64,000 nucleotides of DNA, taken from the NCBI GenBank assembly GCA_021325365.1, contig JAJPHF010000039.1:20569-84568 (forward strand). Direction: 5' to 3'. This document shows, in pieces, positions 1 through 9,089 of the stretch. The stretch comes from Pseudomonadota bacterium (lineage in GTDB: Bacteria; Chloroflexota; UBA6077; JAJPHF01). A program made the position numbers and the translations under genes. The notes below the pieces were generated by a model, which worked only from the letters and a program-made list of their open reading frames with translations, had not been told where the DNA came from and searched no databases. Each line of letters opens with the position of its first letter. Position 1 is the first letter of the stretch.

Positions 1-1131
1 GGCGGCGGGCCTGGCGCCCTGGCGCCGCTCACCAGCCCGGCGAGCGTCGCGCCGATGCCGCCTTCCGTGAGCGCCCCGGGTGTGGGCGCGGCCGAGGGCG
101 CGGGAGCAGCCCCGGCCGAGGGCGCGGCGGCTCCTGGCGGGGCGCCGGCGGCGGTGGCTCCGGCTACGGCGGCCGGCGGGCTGCAGGTGCTCGGTCGCAT
201 CGGCACCGGCCCAGCCACGCTGCAAGAGGCGAAGGAGATGGCGCGCGACGCCGCCGGGCGGCTGTACGTGGTGCAGAGCCAGGCGGGCCGCATCACGATC
301 CTGAATCCCGACGGCTCGGTTGCCGGCACGCTGGGCAAGCCGGGCACCGGCGACGGCGAGTTCCAGGAGCCGTGGTCAGTGGCGATCGCGCCGGATGGCA
401 GCGTCTACGTGGCCGACACCTGGAACCACCGCATCCAGAAGTTCGACGCGAGCGGGCGCTTCATCACGAAGTGGGGCAACTTCGTCGACACGAAGGGCCA
501 GCGCGACGCCGAGCCCTACGGGTTCTGGGGCCCGCGCGACGTGGCGATCGGGCCGGACGGCAACGTCTACGTGAGCGACACCGGCAACAAACGCATCCAG
601 GTGTTCGACCCGAACGGCCGCTACCTGCGGGCGATCGGCGGCGAGGGCAGCGGGCCGGGCCAGTTCAAGGAGCCGGTGGGCATCGCCTTCGATCCGGCGG
701 GCAACCTGTGGGTGGCCGACACGTGGAACCAGCGTATCCAGAAGCTGAACCCGACCACCGACCAGCAGCTAGCCCAGTACCCGGTGCCGGCCTGGAGCAG
801 TCAGGCGATCACGGACAAGCCGTACCTGCGCGTGGACCCGACGGGCCGCGTGTACGCGACAGTGCCCTCCGAACGGCGCGTGCTGATGATCGCGCCCGAC
901 GGCACGATGGCGAACTCGGTGGCCGCGCTCCAGAACTACCCGTTCCAGAAGCCCATCGGCGTGCTGGCGGGGCCCGACGGCGCGCTATGGGTAAGCGACA
1001 GCGCGGCCGGCGTGGTGGTCGCGGTGCCGGGGGCGTCGCCGCCCGCCGTCAGCAACCACGGCTCGGCCGCCGGCGGCGGCCCGGCGCCCGAGAGCGCGGC
1101 CGGCGACGACGCGGCCGCGGAGGCGCCGTAG
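1..1131 (+). CDS. NHL-repeat protein, 5' end outside window
   Basis: The frame is open from base 1, so the protein begins upstream; about 376 residues are visible. The first 70 or so visible residues are an Ala/Pro/Gly-rich linker. They are followed by NHL beta-propeller repeats, recognisable by the recurring motifs VADTWNHRIQKF, VSDTGNKRIQVF and VADTWNQRIQKL. The C-terminus is again Gly/Ala-rich and disordered. NHL propellers usually bind proteins or sugars. In Chloroflexota similar propellers are often fused to the C-terminus of large membrane glycosyltransferase-like proteins, which would fit the flippase-like gene that follows, but the N-terminal part is not visible. The stop codon touches a heptanucleotide repeat array. 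The NHL identity is solid; the role of the full protein is not known. Confidence 0.85.
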   Translation, partial: GGGPGALAPLTSPASVAPMPPSVSAPGVGAAEGAGAAPAEGAAAPGGAPAAVAPATAAGGLQVLGRIGTGPATLQEAKEMARDAAGRLYVVQSQAGRITILNPDGSVAGTLGKPGTGDGEFQEPWSVAIAPDGSVYVADTWNHRIQKFDASGRFITKWGNFVDTKGQRDAEPYGFWGPRDVAIGPDGNVYVSDTGNKRIQVFDPNGRYLRAIGGEGSGPGQFKEPVGIAFDPAGNLWVADTWNQRIQKLNPTTDQQLAQYPVPAWSSQAITDKPYLRVDPTGRVYATVPSERRVLMIAPDGTMANSVAALQNYPFQKPIGVLAGPDGALWVSDSAAGVVVAVPGASPPAVSNHGSAAGGGPAPESAAGDDAAAEAP

Positions 1132-1162
1132 CTGATGGCTGACGGCTGACCGCTGATGGCTA
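1131..1162. repeat. Heptanucleotide tandem array (GCTGAYN type)
   Basis: Four consecutive 7-bp units of the form GCTGATG / GCTGACG / GCTGACC / GCTGATG, followed by a partial GCTAAGA. The array fills the gap between the NHL gene and the flippase-like gene. The fourth unit contains the ATG start codon of the downstream gene. The same heptad occurs near 17.1, 28.6, 37.9 and 38.0 kb. Confidence 0.85.
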
Positions 1163-2265
1163 AGAAGAAGCGGGTCTGGCTGGGACTGGCGGTCAGCCTG
1201 GTCTGTCTCTGGCTCGTCTTCCGCTCGCTCGACCCGGCGGCGCTGGCGGCCGCGTTGGCGCGGGCCAACTTCCTCTACGTGCTGCCCGCGGTCGCCGTGT
1301 ACTTCGTCGGCGTGTGGCTGCGCAGCGTCCGCTGGAAGCTGCTGCTTGGGCCGGCGCTGCGCGGAAGTCGCTCGCCCTCGACCGGACGCCTGTTTCGCGT
1401 CCTGGTGATCGGCTTCACGGTGAACAACCTGCTGCCGGCGCGGCTGGGCGAGCTGGCGCGGGCCTACCTGCTGTGGCGCGGCGAGCGCGTCGAGCCGGGC
1501 GCGACGCTCGCCACGATCGTGCTGGAGCGCGTGCTCGACGGGCTAACGCTCTGCGCCTTCGCGGGCTTCGCCGCGCTGCTGGTGCCGTTCCCGGCCGACC
1601 TGCAGCGCGCGGCCTGGGCCACGGCCGCCCTCTTCCTGGTCGCCAGCCTGGCGCTGGTGGGGTTCCTGCTGCTGCCGGGGCCGTTCGTGGCGCTAGCGGT
1701 GCGCCTGCTGCGCCTGCTGCCCGCGCGCTTCGCCTACCTGGGCGAGCGGCTGATCCACAGCTTCGTCGACGGTCTCGCCGTCTTGCGGCAGGCGCACGCG
1801 CTCGCGGCGGTGCTGGGGCTGTCGGTCCTCGCCTGGCTGGCCGAGGCCACGATGTACTATCTGGTCATGCTCGGCTTCCCGTTCCCCGCGCGCCCCGAGG
1901 CGGCGCTGCTCGGCGCCGCGGCGGCCAACTTCGGCGCCATGATCCCCTCGTCGCCCGGCTACGTGGGCACCTTCGACCTGCCGCTCCAGATCGTGCTCAC
2001 GGAGGTCTTCGGCGTGGCGCTCGCGCAGGCCACAAGCTACACGCTCGTGCTCCACGCCGCGCTGGTCGTGCCGGTCGTGCTGGTCGGCCTGTTCTTCCTC
2101 TGGCAGGAACGGGGCGTGAGCGGCGGCGCGGGCGAGCCGCCGGGGCACGGCGGAGGGCTGTTCGCCGACCTGACCGCGCTCACGCAGCCGCCGCCGGCCG
2201 CCGCGCCCGTGGGCCAGGCCGCTGAGCCGCCGGTAGGCGTTCGGTCGGCGCTGGCCGAGCGCTGA
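1156..2265 (+). CDS. Lysylphosphatidylglycerol synthase-type (YbhN/AglD) membrane protein
   Basis: A 369-residue polytopic membrane protein of the flippase-like UPF0104 family, which includes the membrane domain of MprF and the archaeal AglD. The family signature is visible near residue 90 as VNNLLPARLGELARAYLLW. Hydrophobic segments run from residue 8 to about 315, and the last 50 residues are a hydrophilic Pro/Ala/Gly tail. Family members are implicated in lipid or lipid-linked sugar transfer across the membrane. The neighbours (NHL propeller protein, FAD oxidoreductase) suggest a cell-surface glycan pathway; this is inference. The start codon lies inside the preceding heptad array and has no clear Shine-Dalgarno sequence, so the start could be later. 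Confidence 0.8.
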   Translation: MAKKKRVWLGLAVSLVCLWLVFRSLDPAALAAALARANFLYVLPAVAVYFVGVWLRSVRWKLLLGPALRGSRSPSTGRLFRVLVIGFTVNNLLPARLGELARAYLLWRGERVEPGATLATIVLERVLDGLTLCAFAGFAALLVPFPADLQRAAWATAALFLVASLALVGFLLLPGPFVALAVRLLRLLPARFAYLGERLIHSFVDGLAVLRQAHALAAVLGLSVLAWLAEATMYYLVMLGFPFPARPEAALLGAAAANFGAMIPSSPGYVGTFDLPLQIVLTEVFGVALAQATSYTLVLHAALVVPVVLVGLFFLWQERGVSGGAGEPPGHGGGLFADLTALTQPPPAAAPVGQAAEPPVGVRSALAER

Positions 2266-2313
2266 CGCCGGCCACCTGCCCACGGCTACCTCTTCGCTGA
2301 AGGCGGATCGCTC

Positions 2314-3654
2314 ATGACGATTGGCGTTTTGGGGGCCGGCGCGCTGGGGCTGAGCTGCGCGCTGCGGCTCGCCCAAGCGGGCGAGTCAGTGGTGGTGCTC
2401 GAAAAGGAGACGGTGCCCGGCGGGCTGGCCGCGGGCTTCCGGGTCGGCGACGCCTACCTGGAGCGCTTCTACCACCACCTGTTCCAGACCGACACGACCG
2501 CCATCGCGCTGGCTAACGAGCTAGGGCTGGGCGACGCGCTGTACTGGGGCCAGCCAAACACCAGCGTGCTGCACGACGGGCGGTTCTACCCGCTGAACTC
2601 GGCCAGCGCCGTGCTGCGCTTCGGGCCGCTGCCGCTGCTGGACCGGCTGCGGCTGGGCGCGGCCGTGGCGTATCTGAAGTACACCCGCGACTACCGCCGG
2701 CTGCCCGACGAGACGGCGGCCGCCTGGCTGCGCCGCCGCATGGGCGAGCGGGCGTACCGCGTCGTATGGGAGCCGCAGCTCGAGGGCAAGTTCGGCGCGC
2801 ACAAGGAGGAGATCGCGCTGCCGTGGTTCTGGGCGCGTATCCACTGCCGCACGCCGACGCTCGGCTACCTGCGCGGCGGCTTCCACCGGCTGTACACGCG
2901 GATGGCCGAGGAGATCGAGCGACTGGGCGGGCGCGTCGCGCTGGGCCGCGAGGTGCAAGCGATCGAGCGCGAGGGCGATGGACGGCTGCGGGTGGACACG
3001 AGCGAGGGTGCTGAGCATTTCGACCGCCTGGCGGTGACGCTGCCGACGCGGCTGTTCCTGCGGCTGGCCCGCGGCCTGCCCGACACCTACCGCGCTCGCT
3101 GGCAGGCGGGGCCGCTGCACCTGGGCGCGCACTGCGTCGTGCTGGCGCTGGATCGCCCGCTGATGCTGCCGGTGTACTGGCTGAGCGTCACCGATCCGGG
3201 CTTCCCGTTCCTGGCCGCTGTCGAGCACACGAACTTCCTGCCGGCAAGCGACTACGGCGGCCGCCACCTGGTGTACCTGGGCAACTACCTGCCCATGGAC
3301 CACCCACTGTTCGGCTGGGACGACGCGCGGGTGCTGGCGGAGTTCCTGCCCTATCTACGCAAGCTGAACCCGGCGTTCGAGCCCGGCTGGGTGCAGGAGC
3401 ACTGGGTCTGGCAGGCGCCCTACGCCCAGCCGGTCGTCACGCGCGGCTACACGCGGCAGCTGCCGCCGCACGAGACGCCACTCGCGGGCGTGTACCTCGC
3501 CAACATGGCACACGTCTACCCGCAGGACCGCGGCCAGAACTACTCCTTCCGTCTTGGTGAGCGTCTGGCCGCGCGGTTGCGGCAGGAGCTACCGCCCCGC
3601 CCAACGCGCTCGAGCCTACCAACGCGCCCACCAGCATCCCGGAACCGAGCATGA
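2314..3654 (+). CDS. NAD(P)/FAD-dependent oxidoreductase (amine oxidase-like)
   Basis: A 446-residue flavoprotein. The N-terminus has the FAD-binding Rossmann motif GVLGAGALGLSCALRLA (residues 4-20), followed by the ribose-binding EKE and by GGLAAGF, typical of the protoporphyrinogen oxidase / amine oxidase / UDP-galactopyranose mutase superfamily. The C-terminal FAD contact is visible near PQDRGQNYSFRLGERLA. Proteins of this type often sit in polysaccharide or glycolipid clusters, where they may act on sugar or polyprenyl intermediates. The gene follows the flippase-like gene by 48 bp and probably shares its transcript. Exact substrate unknown. A strong palindrome follows the stop codon. Confidence 0.8.
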   Translation: MTIGVLGAGALGLSCALRLAQAGESVVVLEKETVPGGLAAGFRVGDAYLERFYHHLFQTDTTAIALANELGLGDALYWGQPNTSVLHDGRFYPLNSASAVLRFGPLPLLDRLRLGAAVAYLKYTRDYRRLPDETAAAWLRRRMGERAYRVVWEPQLEGKFGAHKEEIALPWFWARIHCRTPTLGYLRGGFHRLYTRMAEEIERLGGRVALGREVQAIEREGDGRLRVDTSEGAEHFDRLAVTLPTRLFLRLARGLPDTYRARWQAGPLHLGAHCVVLALDRPLMLPVYWLSVTDPGFPFLAAVEHTNFLPASDYGGRHLVYLGNYLPMDHPLFGWDDARVLAEFLPYLRKLNPAFEPGWVQEHWVWQAPYAQPVVTRGYTRQLPPHETPLAGVYLANMAHVYPQDRGQNYSFRLGERLAARLRQELPPRPTRSSLPTRPPASRNRA

Positions 3655-3655
3655 C

Positions 3656-3689
3656 GAAGCGCCCGCCAGCAGCTGCTGGCGGGCGCTTC
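3656..3689. terminator. Perfect 34-bp palindrome between convergent genes
   Basis: Two 17-bp arms (left arm starts GAAGCGCCCGCC) form an uninterrupted inverted repeat between the FAD oxidoreductase (+) and the ABC permease (-). The position fits a bidirectional terminator. There is no run of T on either side, so it may work only as a transcript-end stabilising hairpin. Confidence 0.6.
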
Positions 3690-3728
3690 ACTCGAGCGGA
3701 TGGCTGGCGGCGAGGCGTGTCGCCCCGC

Positions 3729-4646
3729 TCAGTTGGCGGTGTCCTCGTTCAGGCGCGGCCGCCAGGTGGAGAAGCGGTCCTCGACGCGCTGGAGCAGCGC
3801 CGACAGGAACACGCCCGCGAAGGTGATGATGAGCACGCCGACGAACACCTTGTCCGTCTGGAAGGTAGCGCCCGCGACGGTGATCAGGTAGCCGACGCCC
3901 GCGGTCGCCGCGTACAGCTCGCCGACCACGACGCCGACTAGCGCGCGGCCGAGGCCCAGGCGCGCCCCGGTCATGAGGTACGGGATCGAGCTAGGTAAGA
4001 CGACTGTCTTGAGGAGCTGGAAGTCGTTCGCGCCGAAGGACTTGGCGCACTTCAGGATGTTCGCGTCCACCGTCGAGACGCCGACGCGCGCGTACATCAG
4101 CGGGTAGAAGACGCCCGACATGAAGATCACGGCGATCTTCGAGTTGATGCCGATGCCGAACCAGATGATGTACAGCGGCAGCAGCGCCACACTAGGCGTC
4201 GCATAGAGGGCCGAGACGAACGGCTCCATGATGTAGTTGAAGCGTCGGAACCAGCCCATGGCCAGCCCGAGCACGATGCCGACGACCAGGGCCAGAATGT
4301 AGCCGGCGAGCAGCTCCTGGGTGCTCACCCAGATGTCCTTCCAAATGCTGCCCTTGGCAATGGCTCCCCAGGCGGCCGCCAGATTCCCTACGAGGAGCGC
4401 CCCGAACACTGCGCCGATGCCGCCATCGAAGAACAGCTTGTCGGCCGCCTTGATGATGCGGGACGGCGAGCTGGTGAACATCGGATTGACGATCCCGCTC
4501 GTGCCCACCCACTCCCAGAAGATCATGAAGGCGAGCACCGAGATCGTGCCGATAATCAAGCCTTCGTGGGGCGCGAGCGTGCGCTTCCACCCACCGCGCG
4601 CGCCTACGCGCAGGGGTCGCGCCAGCGTCTCGGTCTGCTGGGCCAC
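3729..4646 (-). CDS. ABC transporter permease, SsuC/TauC type
   Basis: An inner-membrane permease of about 305 residues from the nitrate/sulfonate/taurine/pyrimidine-precursor importer class (BPD_transp_1 fold). Six hydrophobic segments are visible, and the cytoplasmic EAA-like loop reads AKSFGANDFQLLKTVVLPSS. The start is set at GTG 4646, six bases after GGGAG; an in-frame GTG at 4697 would add 17 residues. No ATPase or binding-protein gene is adjacent. A substrate-binding lipoprotein of the matching NMT1/SsuA class lies at 32.3 kb, so the system may be split, or each part may pair with genes outside the window. Substrate unknown. Confidence 0.85.
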   Translation of the reverse strand: MAQQTETLARPLRVGARGGWKRTLAPHEGLIIGTISVLAFMIFWEWVGTSGIVNPMFTSSPSRIIKAADKLFFDGGIGAVFGALLVGNLAAAWGAIAKGSIWKDIWVSTQELLAGYILALVVGIVLGLAMGWFRRFNYIMEPFVSALYATPSVALLPLYIIWFGIGINSKIAVIFMSGVFYPLMYARVGVSTVDANILKCAKSFGANDFQLLKTVVLPSSIPYLMTGARLGLGRALVGVVVGELYAATAGVGYLITVAGATFQTDKVFVGVLIITFAGVFLSALLQRVEDRFSTWRPRLNEDTAN

Positions 4647-4770
4647 GAGTCGCTCCCTTTCCCCGAGCGGCGCTCGGCGGTAGCGTACTAGATTCACCGA
4701 ATTCCACGCGGGGTCCGTGCGCAGGGGTCAACATGCCATAGCTGTCCCACGACAGCTTATCGACATTCTA

Positions 4771-4985
4771 TGGGCGACCCGCCCATCTGTCAAGCGAACA
4801 GGGAGGGCAAAACCGGCCGTGGGGGACACCCCCACACCCCCGCCCGGACGGGACGCCCGCCCATCTGCCAAGCCAACGAGCAAAGGGAAAAACCGGTTGG
4901 GAGACACCACCCCTACTCCCCTGTCCACACGGACCGCCCGCCCATCTGCCAAGCCAACGAGTTGCAGGGAAAGAGGCGAGCAGAG
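4771..4985. repeat. Three-copy tandem repeat, 78-81 bp unit
   Basis: The core GCCCATCTGYCAAGC starts at 4781, 4859 and 4940, giving periods of 78 and 81 bp. Each unit continues with an A/G-rich stretch and, in the first two, a stretch around GGGGGACACCCCCAC (4821) or GGGAGACACCACCCC. The array fills most of the 366 bp between the permease start and the cupin stop (4647-5012). No gene is seen there. Its G/C-rich half is related to the dispersed double-hairpin repeat found at 18.4, 54.7 and 58.1 kb. Confidence 0.75.
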
Positions 4986-5012
4986 CCCCCCTATCCTCAC
5001 CCGAATGGGGGG

Positions 5013-5525
5013 CTAGCCGTTGAATTCGGGGGATGGCTCGCGCTGCTCGATGTAGCTGGCCACCTCGTCGTGGAGCGGCTTGTAGATGAACGCGATCCAC
5101 TTGCAGGGCTGGTCGGCGTAGCGGTTGAAGTGCTGGTGCTCGCAGCCGCCCGGCTTGATCGGCAGGAGGATGAGGTCGCCGGCCTCCCAGTCGACGCGCT
5201 CGCCGTCGATCACGCTGTAGCCCTCGCCCTCGAGCACGAAGATGGCGAGGCCGCCCTGGTGGCGGTGCTTGCCCGAGTGGCGCTGCACGTCGAGCACGAA
5301 GCAGTGCCAGTCCTTGAGCGGCACGTCGGTCGTGATGCCGCGGCAGAGGTAGAATTTCAGGCGGCCTTGCCGGGTCTGCTGAAACGGCCGGTCCTCGCCA
5401 CGGATCACGACCGGGCCGGTGAGCGACAGCTCGCGGATCGCCAGCTGCAGCCGCAGGTTCTGCTCGTAAACGTCGCCCGCGCCCGGCTCGCGCTCGCGCA
5501 CGCGTGTCCGCTGAAACTCCGCCAT
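5013..5525 (-). CDS. Cupin-domain protein
   Basis: A 170-residue single-domain cupin. The first cupin motif is visible as HSGKHRHQGGLAIFVLEGEGY, with metal ligands expected at the two spaced His residues and the Glu. The second motif, near residues 120-145, includes DLILLPIKPGGCEHQHFN. Small cupins of this shape bind a divalent metal and act as dioxygenases, isomerases or binding proteins. The substrate cannot be read from sequence. GAGGGAG lies six bases before the ATG. The gene is on the same strand as the ABC permease, but the intervening tandem repeat argues against tight coupling. A two-cupin gentisate dioxygenase-like protein is encoded at 27.1 kb. Confidence 0.8.
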   Translation of the reverse strand: MAEFQRTRVREREPGAGDVYEQNLRLQLAIRELSLTGPVVIRGEDRPFQQTRQGRLKFYLCRGITTDVPLKDWHCFVLDVQRHSGKHRHQGGLAIFVLEGEGYSVIDGERVDWEAGDLILLPIKPGGCEHQHFNRYADQPCKWIAFIYKPLHDEVASYIEQREPSPEFNG

Positions 5526-5881
5526 ACGTGACTCCCTCTTGCTGGTCGAGCGGCGCGGGCCCCGGTGCGCTCGGCCGAGACGCGGCGGGGGTGCGTCGCG
5601 CCGTCAGGATCGCATCGCGGCGCCGCCGTGTCAAGCAACCGAGCGGCGGCCCGGTGGGCGGTTCCGGCGTTTACAGGCGGGGACCGCGGCGCGGCAGGTC
5701 GCTGGGTTGCAGCCGGCCGCGGCAGGCGAGCAGCAGCAAGCCGTGCGCCCGGTCTTGGGGAACGGCGCGCGCTGCGCGGTCCGCGGTGTCGCGGCTATAC
5801 TGCACGATATGAGAGGCGGCCGCCCGGCCGCAGAGCGAGGCCTCGCGTGCTGAAGCATCGTCCTGACGGGTCTGGCCGGCG
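5526..5881. other. Intergenic region, divergent promoters expected
   Basis: 356 bp between the divergent cupin (-) and MFS (+) genes. No convincing gene is present. A TATACT hexamer at 5796-5801 on the plus strand could be a -10 element for the MFS gene, but no matching -35 hexamer is seen at the right distance. Confidence 0.35.
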
Positions 5882-7102
5882 ATGAGAGATTGGCCCGATC
5901 CGCGGCCGTTCCTCGCGGTCACGTTCATCAACTCGGGCGATGGCATCGCCACTACCCTGGTACCCCTCTACCTGGACCACAGCGGCTACCCGGTGGACGT
6001 TATCGGCGTGCTGGTCGCCGTCGCCGGCGTGACCAGCCTCATCTCGCGCATGCCGAGCGGCCTGCTGTACCGACGCCGCCGCGCCCGCCGTCTGATGTAC
6101 TTCGCCCTCACGCTGCAGGCGGTCGGCACGGCGCTCTACGCTCTGCCCGTCTTCGCGGGCGGGCTCTACCCGCTAGTCGGCGACGTGCTGGTATTCGGGA
6201 TCATCCGGGGCCTGCACGGCTTCGCGGTCGGCATGGCGACCACGGTCAACATGGCCCTGTTCATGGATTGCCTGCCGCCCGGCGGCAACCGCCACCACCA
6301 CCTGGCGGCGTACGCCAGCGCGCTCTCGCTCGGCTATACGATAGGCGGCCTGGGCGGCGGGGTGCTCGGGGAATGGCTGGACTACGGGCCGGCGTTCGTC
6401 TGCTCGGCTGCCTTCCCCCTACTCGCCGGCTTGTGCGTCACCACACCCGCGCGCGGCGGCGCGCGCCCGGCGCGACCGCCCGCGCCCGCGTCGCTCGGCA
6501 AGCGCTTGCAGCAGTTTGCCGCCGCCATGCGCCACCCGCAGGTGGCGAACGTCTCGCTCGTGTCCTTCTTCCTGCAAGTGTTCCACCAGATCGGCCAGAC
6601 CTACGTGCCGCTGTACGCGCTGGGCATGCAGATGAGCCTGGCGGAGATCGGCCTGCTGCGCGGCACGCACTCGCTCGCCAACACGCTCGCGCGGCCGTTT
6701 GGCGGCGAGGTGACGCGCTGGCTGGGCCACAACCGGGTGGGCGTGCTGGGGCTGGCGCTGATAACCGGACTGCTGATGCTCACGCCCTGGCAGACGGGGC
6801 TCATCGGACTGCTCGTGCTGTTCGTCGGCATCGGCCTGGGCCGTGCGGCCGTGCTGGTCGCCAATACCGTGGCCGTGGCCGACATTCCGGAGGGCATGGT
6901 GAGCCGTGGCGTGGCCGTGGGCCTCTACAACGCGACGCGCGACCTCGGCGGCATCGTCGGCCCCGTGCTGGGCGGCTACATCGCGGCCGCGGTAGGGCTC
7001 AGCCCGTTCTTCTGGGTCGGGCCGCCCGCCGTGTTCGCGCTGTTCGGCGTGCTGTTCTGGGCGACCCTGCGCGGCGCGCGGCCGGCCGAGGCCCCCGCGT
7101 AA
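5882..7102 (+). CDS. MFS transporter
   Basis: A 406-residue major facilitator with about twelve hydrophobic segments. The loop between segments 2 and 3 carries a degenerate motif A (SRMPSGLLYRRRRARRLM), and a hydrophilic central loop lies near residues 190-215. Such proteins are secondary carriers exchanging small molecules or drugs with protons. The sequence gives no substrate hint. Starts with ATG 5882; the Shine-Dalgarno sequence is weak. It stands alone, followed 106 bp later by an exported cupredoxin. Another MFS protein is encoded at 7.7 kb, but the two are not recent duplicates judging by their different motifs. Confidence 0.85.
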   Translation: MRDWPDPRPFLAVTFINSGDGIATTLVPLYLDHSGYPVDVIGVLVAVAGVTSLISRMPSGLLYRRRRARRLMYFALTLQAVGTALYALPVFAGGLYPLVGDVLVFGIIRGLHGFAVGMATTVNMALFMDCLPPGGNRHHHLAAYASALSLGYTIGGLGGGVLGEWLDYGPAFVCSAAFPLLAGLCVTTPARGGARPARPPAPASLGKRLQQFAAAMRHPQVANVSLVSFFLQVFHQIGQTYVPLYALGMQMSLAEIGLLRGTHSLANTLARPFGGEVTRWLGHNRVGVLGLALITGLLMLTPWQTGLIGLLVLFVGIGLGRAAVLVANTVAVADIPEGMVSRGVAVGLYNATRDLGGIVGPVLGGYIAAAVGLSPFFWVGPPAVFALFGVLFWATLRGARPAEAPA

Positions 7103-7208
7103 CACGGCGCGGTACACCGAGACGAGCAGCGCGGGGCGCACCCTCGGGGGGCGTCCCGCGCTGCAAATGCGCCGCGGCCTGGCGCCGCGGCGGCGAGAGA
7201 GGGGACAC

Positions 7209-7580
7209 ATGACGCTATCGCGTACCCCAGCTGGACTCGGGGTGGCGCTCGGCCTCGCGCTGACCGGCACCGTGGCCGCCATGGCGCTCGCCGCGCCGGC
7301 CGCCCAGACCATCCGTGTGGACATGGCGGCGAACCCCAACCGCTTCGATCCCGCGAACATCACGGTACCCGTCGGCACGACCGTGACCTGGGCCGACGTG
7401 TCGGGCACGCACACCACCACCAGCTATGACGGCGTGTGGGACTCGGGGCGGCGCCTGCAAGTGGGCGAGTCGTTCTCCTACACGTTCACCGAGCCGGGCG
7501 TGTACCGGTACTATTGCGTGCCTCACGAGGACGACGGCATGATCGGCACCGTCGTCGTGACCGGCGGCGCGAAGTCCTAG
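7209..7580 (+). CDS. Secreted plastocyanin/azurin-like cupredoxin
   Basis: A 123-residue small blue-copper-type protein. Residues 1-31 form a Sec signal peptide ending near AAPAAQ. The remainder is a single cupredoxin beta-barrel with PVGTTVTWADVSGTHTTT (first His ligand), then YYCVPHEDDGM, supplying the Cys, second His and Met ligands. All four type-1 copper ligands are therefore present, so electron transfer outside the membrane is likely. The start is ATG 7209, four bases after GAGAGAGGGG; an upstream in-frame start at 7167 would bury the signal peptide and is less likely. A stem-loop follows the stop codon. A larger cupredoxin fused to a CHRD-like domain is encoded at 39.6 kb. Confidence 0.88.
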   Translation: MTLSRTPAGLGVALGLALTGTVAAMALAAPAAQTIRVDMAANPNRFDPANITVPVGTTVTWADVSGTHTTTSYDGVWDSGRRLQVGESFSYTFTEPGVYRYYCVPHEDDGMIGTVVVTGGAKS

Positions 7581-7623
7581 CGGCCGGCCGGGGACACAGC
7601 CCTGCCGGCAATTCGGCCTTCGG

Positions 7624-7662
7624 ATAGAGCGCGCGGTTGACGCGGCCAACCGCGCGCTCTAT
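7624..7662 (+). terminator. Stem-loop after cupredoxin gene
   Basis: A perfect 16-bp stem (left arm ATAGAGCGCGCGGTTG, right arm at 7647-7662) with a 7-base loop, 44 bp after the stop codon. It is followed by GCTTCTCC rather than a T run, so it is a plausible but non-canonical intrinsic terminator. Confidence 0.6.
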
Positions 7663-7723
7663 GCTTCTCCACCTGCCGACGTGTCCATGACGGTCGCTCG
7701 GCCACGCGGCGGGAGGGACGGCG

Positions 7724-9082
7724 ATGAGCGAGACGCCGCCGGCAGCACCGCGTGAGCGCTCGGGCGTACCGGCGACGGACAGCAGCCGTACTGGCCGGGC
7801 CGGCACTAGCCGGGCGGCGCCGCTGGCCTGGCTGCCCGCACTATCGCCCGACGGCTGGCTGTTGTTCGCGACCTGCGGCGTACGCGGCTGCGCCTACGGC
7901 TTCCTGTCAGTCGTGCTCGCGCTCTACCTCGCCGCCATCGGCCTGGACGCGGTGGCCATCGGCGCGATCTTCACCGCCGCGCTCGCCGGTGGCGCCATCA
8001 TGACCATCGCTCTTACCGCGGTGGCCGACCGGCTCGGGCGGCGGCGCGTGCTGGTCGTGGGCGCGCTCCTGATGGCGCTAGCCGGTGCGGTGTTCGCGCT
8101 CACCGACATCGCCCTGCTGCTTGGCCTGGCGGCCGTGATCGGGACGATCAGCCCCTCGGGCAAGGAAGTGGGCCCGTTCCTCTCCGTCGAGCAAGCCGTT
8201 CTGCCGCAGACCACCGACGATACCCACCGCACGAGCGTCTTTGCCGCTTACAACCTCGTCGGCTCGCTGGCGGGCGCCCTGGGGTCGCTCGCGGCCGGCG
8301 TCCCGGACCTGCTCGGCGTCGAGCCGTTCGCCGGCTACCGCGCGCTGGTCTGGGCCTACGCCGCGGCGGCGCTCGCCCTGGCGGTGTTGTTCAGCCGCCT
8401 CTCGCCCGCTGTCGAGGCCGCGGCTGGCGCCACGGCCCCGCCGCAAGCGACATCCTCCTCGGCGGGCGCCGCGACCGAGATGGGGCCGCCGGTGCGCGGC
8501 ACGGTAGCCAAGCTGACGGCACTGTTCGCGCTCGACGCCTTCGCCGGCGGCTTCGTCGTCCAGGGGCTGATGGCCTACTGGTTCCACCTGCGCTATGGGC
8601 TCGACCCGGCGGCGCTGGCCGCCCTCTTCTTCGCCACCAGCTTGCTGAACTCGCTGTCGTATCTCGCCGCGGTGCCGCTCGCCCGGCGCATGGGCCTGCT
8701 GAACACGATGGTCTTCACCCACCTGCCGTCGAACGTGCTGCTGGCGCTGGTCCCCCTCGTGCCCGGCCTGCCGCTGGCGATTGGCGTGCTGCTCGCTCGC
8801 AACCTGCTTTCGCAGCTCGACGTGCCCACGCGGCAGTCGTACACCATGGCGATTATCCCGCCCGGCGAGCGCGCCGCTGCGGCAGGCGTGCTATCGGTTG
8901 CGCGCAACGCCGCCGCGGCCGCCGCGCCCGCGCTCGCCGGCGCGACGCTGGCGGTGCCGGCGCTGGGCTTGCCGTTCCTGCTCGCCGGGGGGCTGAAGAT
9001 CGTCTACGATCTGACTATCTGGTCGGTGTTCCGCCAGGTGCGCCCGCCCGAGGAAACGGCGCAGCTGGCGGCGAAGGGGTGA
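7724..9082 (+). CDS. MFS transporter
   Basis: A 452-residue major facilitator. The first 35 residues are a hydrophilic Ser/Arg/Pro-rich lead, followed by about twelve membrane segments. The canonical motif A between segments 2 and 3 is visible as VADRLGRRRVLVVGA. The central loop, near residues 220-260, is Ala/Thr-rich. The C-terminal half contains a DVPTRQSYTMAIIPPGERAAAAGV stretch resembling that of drug or metabolite efflux carriers. GGGAGGGA precedes the ATG by five bases. Substrate unknown. The next gene starts 8 bp downstream and may be co-transcribed. Confidence 0.85.
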   Translation: MSETPPAAPRERSGVPATDSSRTGRAGTSRAAPLAWLPALSPDGWLLFATCGVRGCAYGFLSVVLALYLAAIGLDAVAIGAIFTAALAGGAIMTIALTAVADRLGRRRVLVVGALLMALAGAVFALTDIALLLGLAAVIGTISPSGKEVGPFLSVEQAVLPQTTDDTHRTSVFAAYNLVGSLAGALGSLAAGVPDLLGVEPFAGYRALVWAYAAAALALAVLFSRLSPAVEAAAGATAPPQATSSSAGAATEMGPPVRGTVAKLTALFALDAFAGGFVVQGLMAYWFHLRYGLDPAALAALFFATSLLNSLSYLAAVPLARRMGLLNTMVFTHLPSNVLLALVPLVPGLPLAIGVLLARNLLSQLDVPTRQSYTMAIIPPGERAAAAGVLSVARNAAAAAAPALAGATLAVPALGLPFLLAGGLKIVYDLTIWSVFRQVRPPEETAQLAAKG

Positions 9083-9089
9083 GAGCCGG

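Noticed and set aside
4771..4985. CRISPR-like array
   Set aside because: Only three imperfect units with a 78-81 bp period; the stretches between cores are themselves related, so there are no true spacers, and no cas genes are near.
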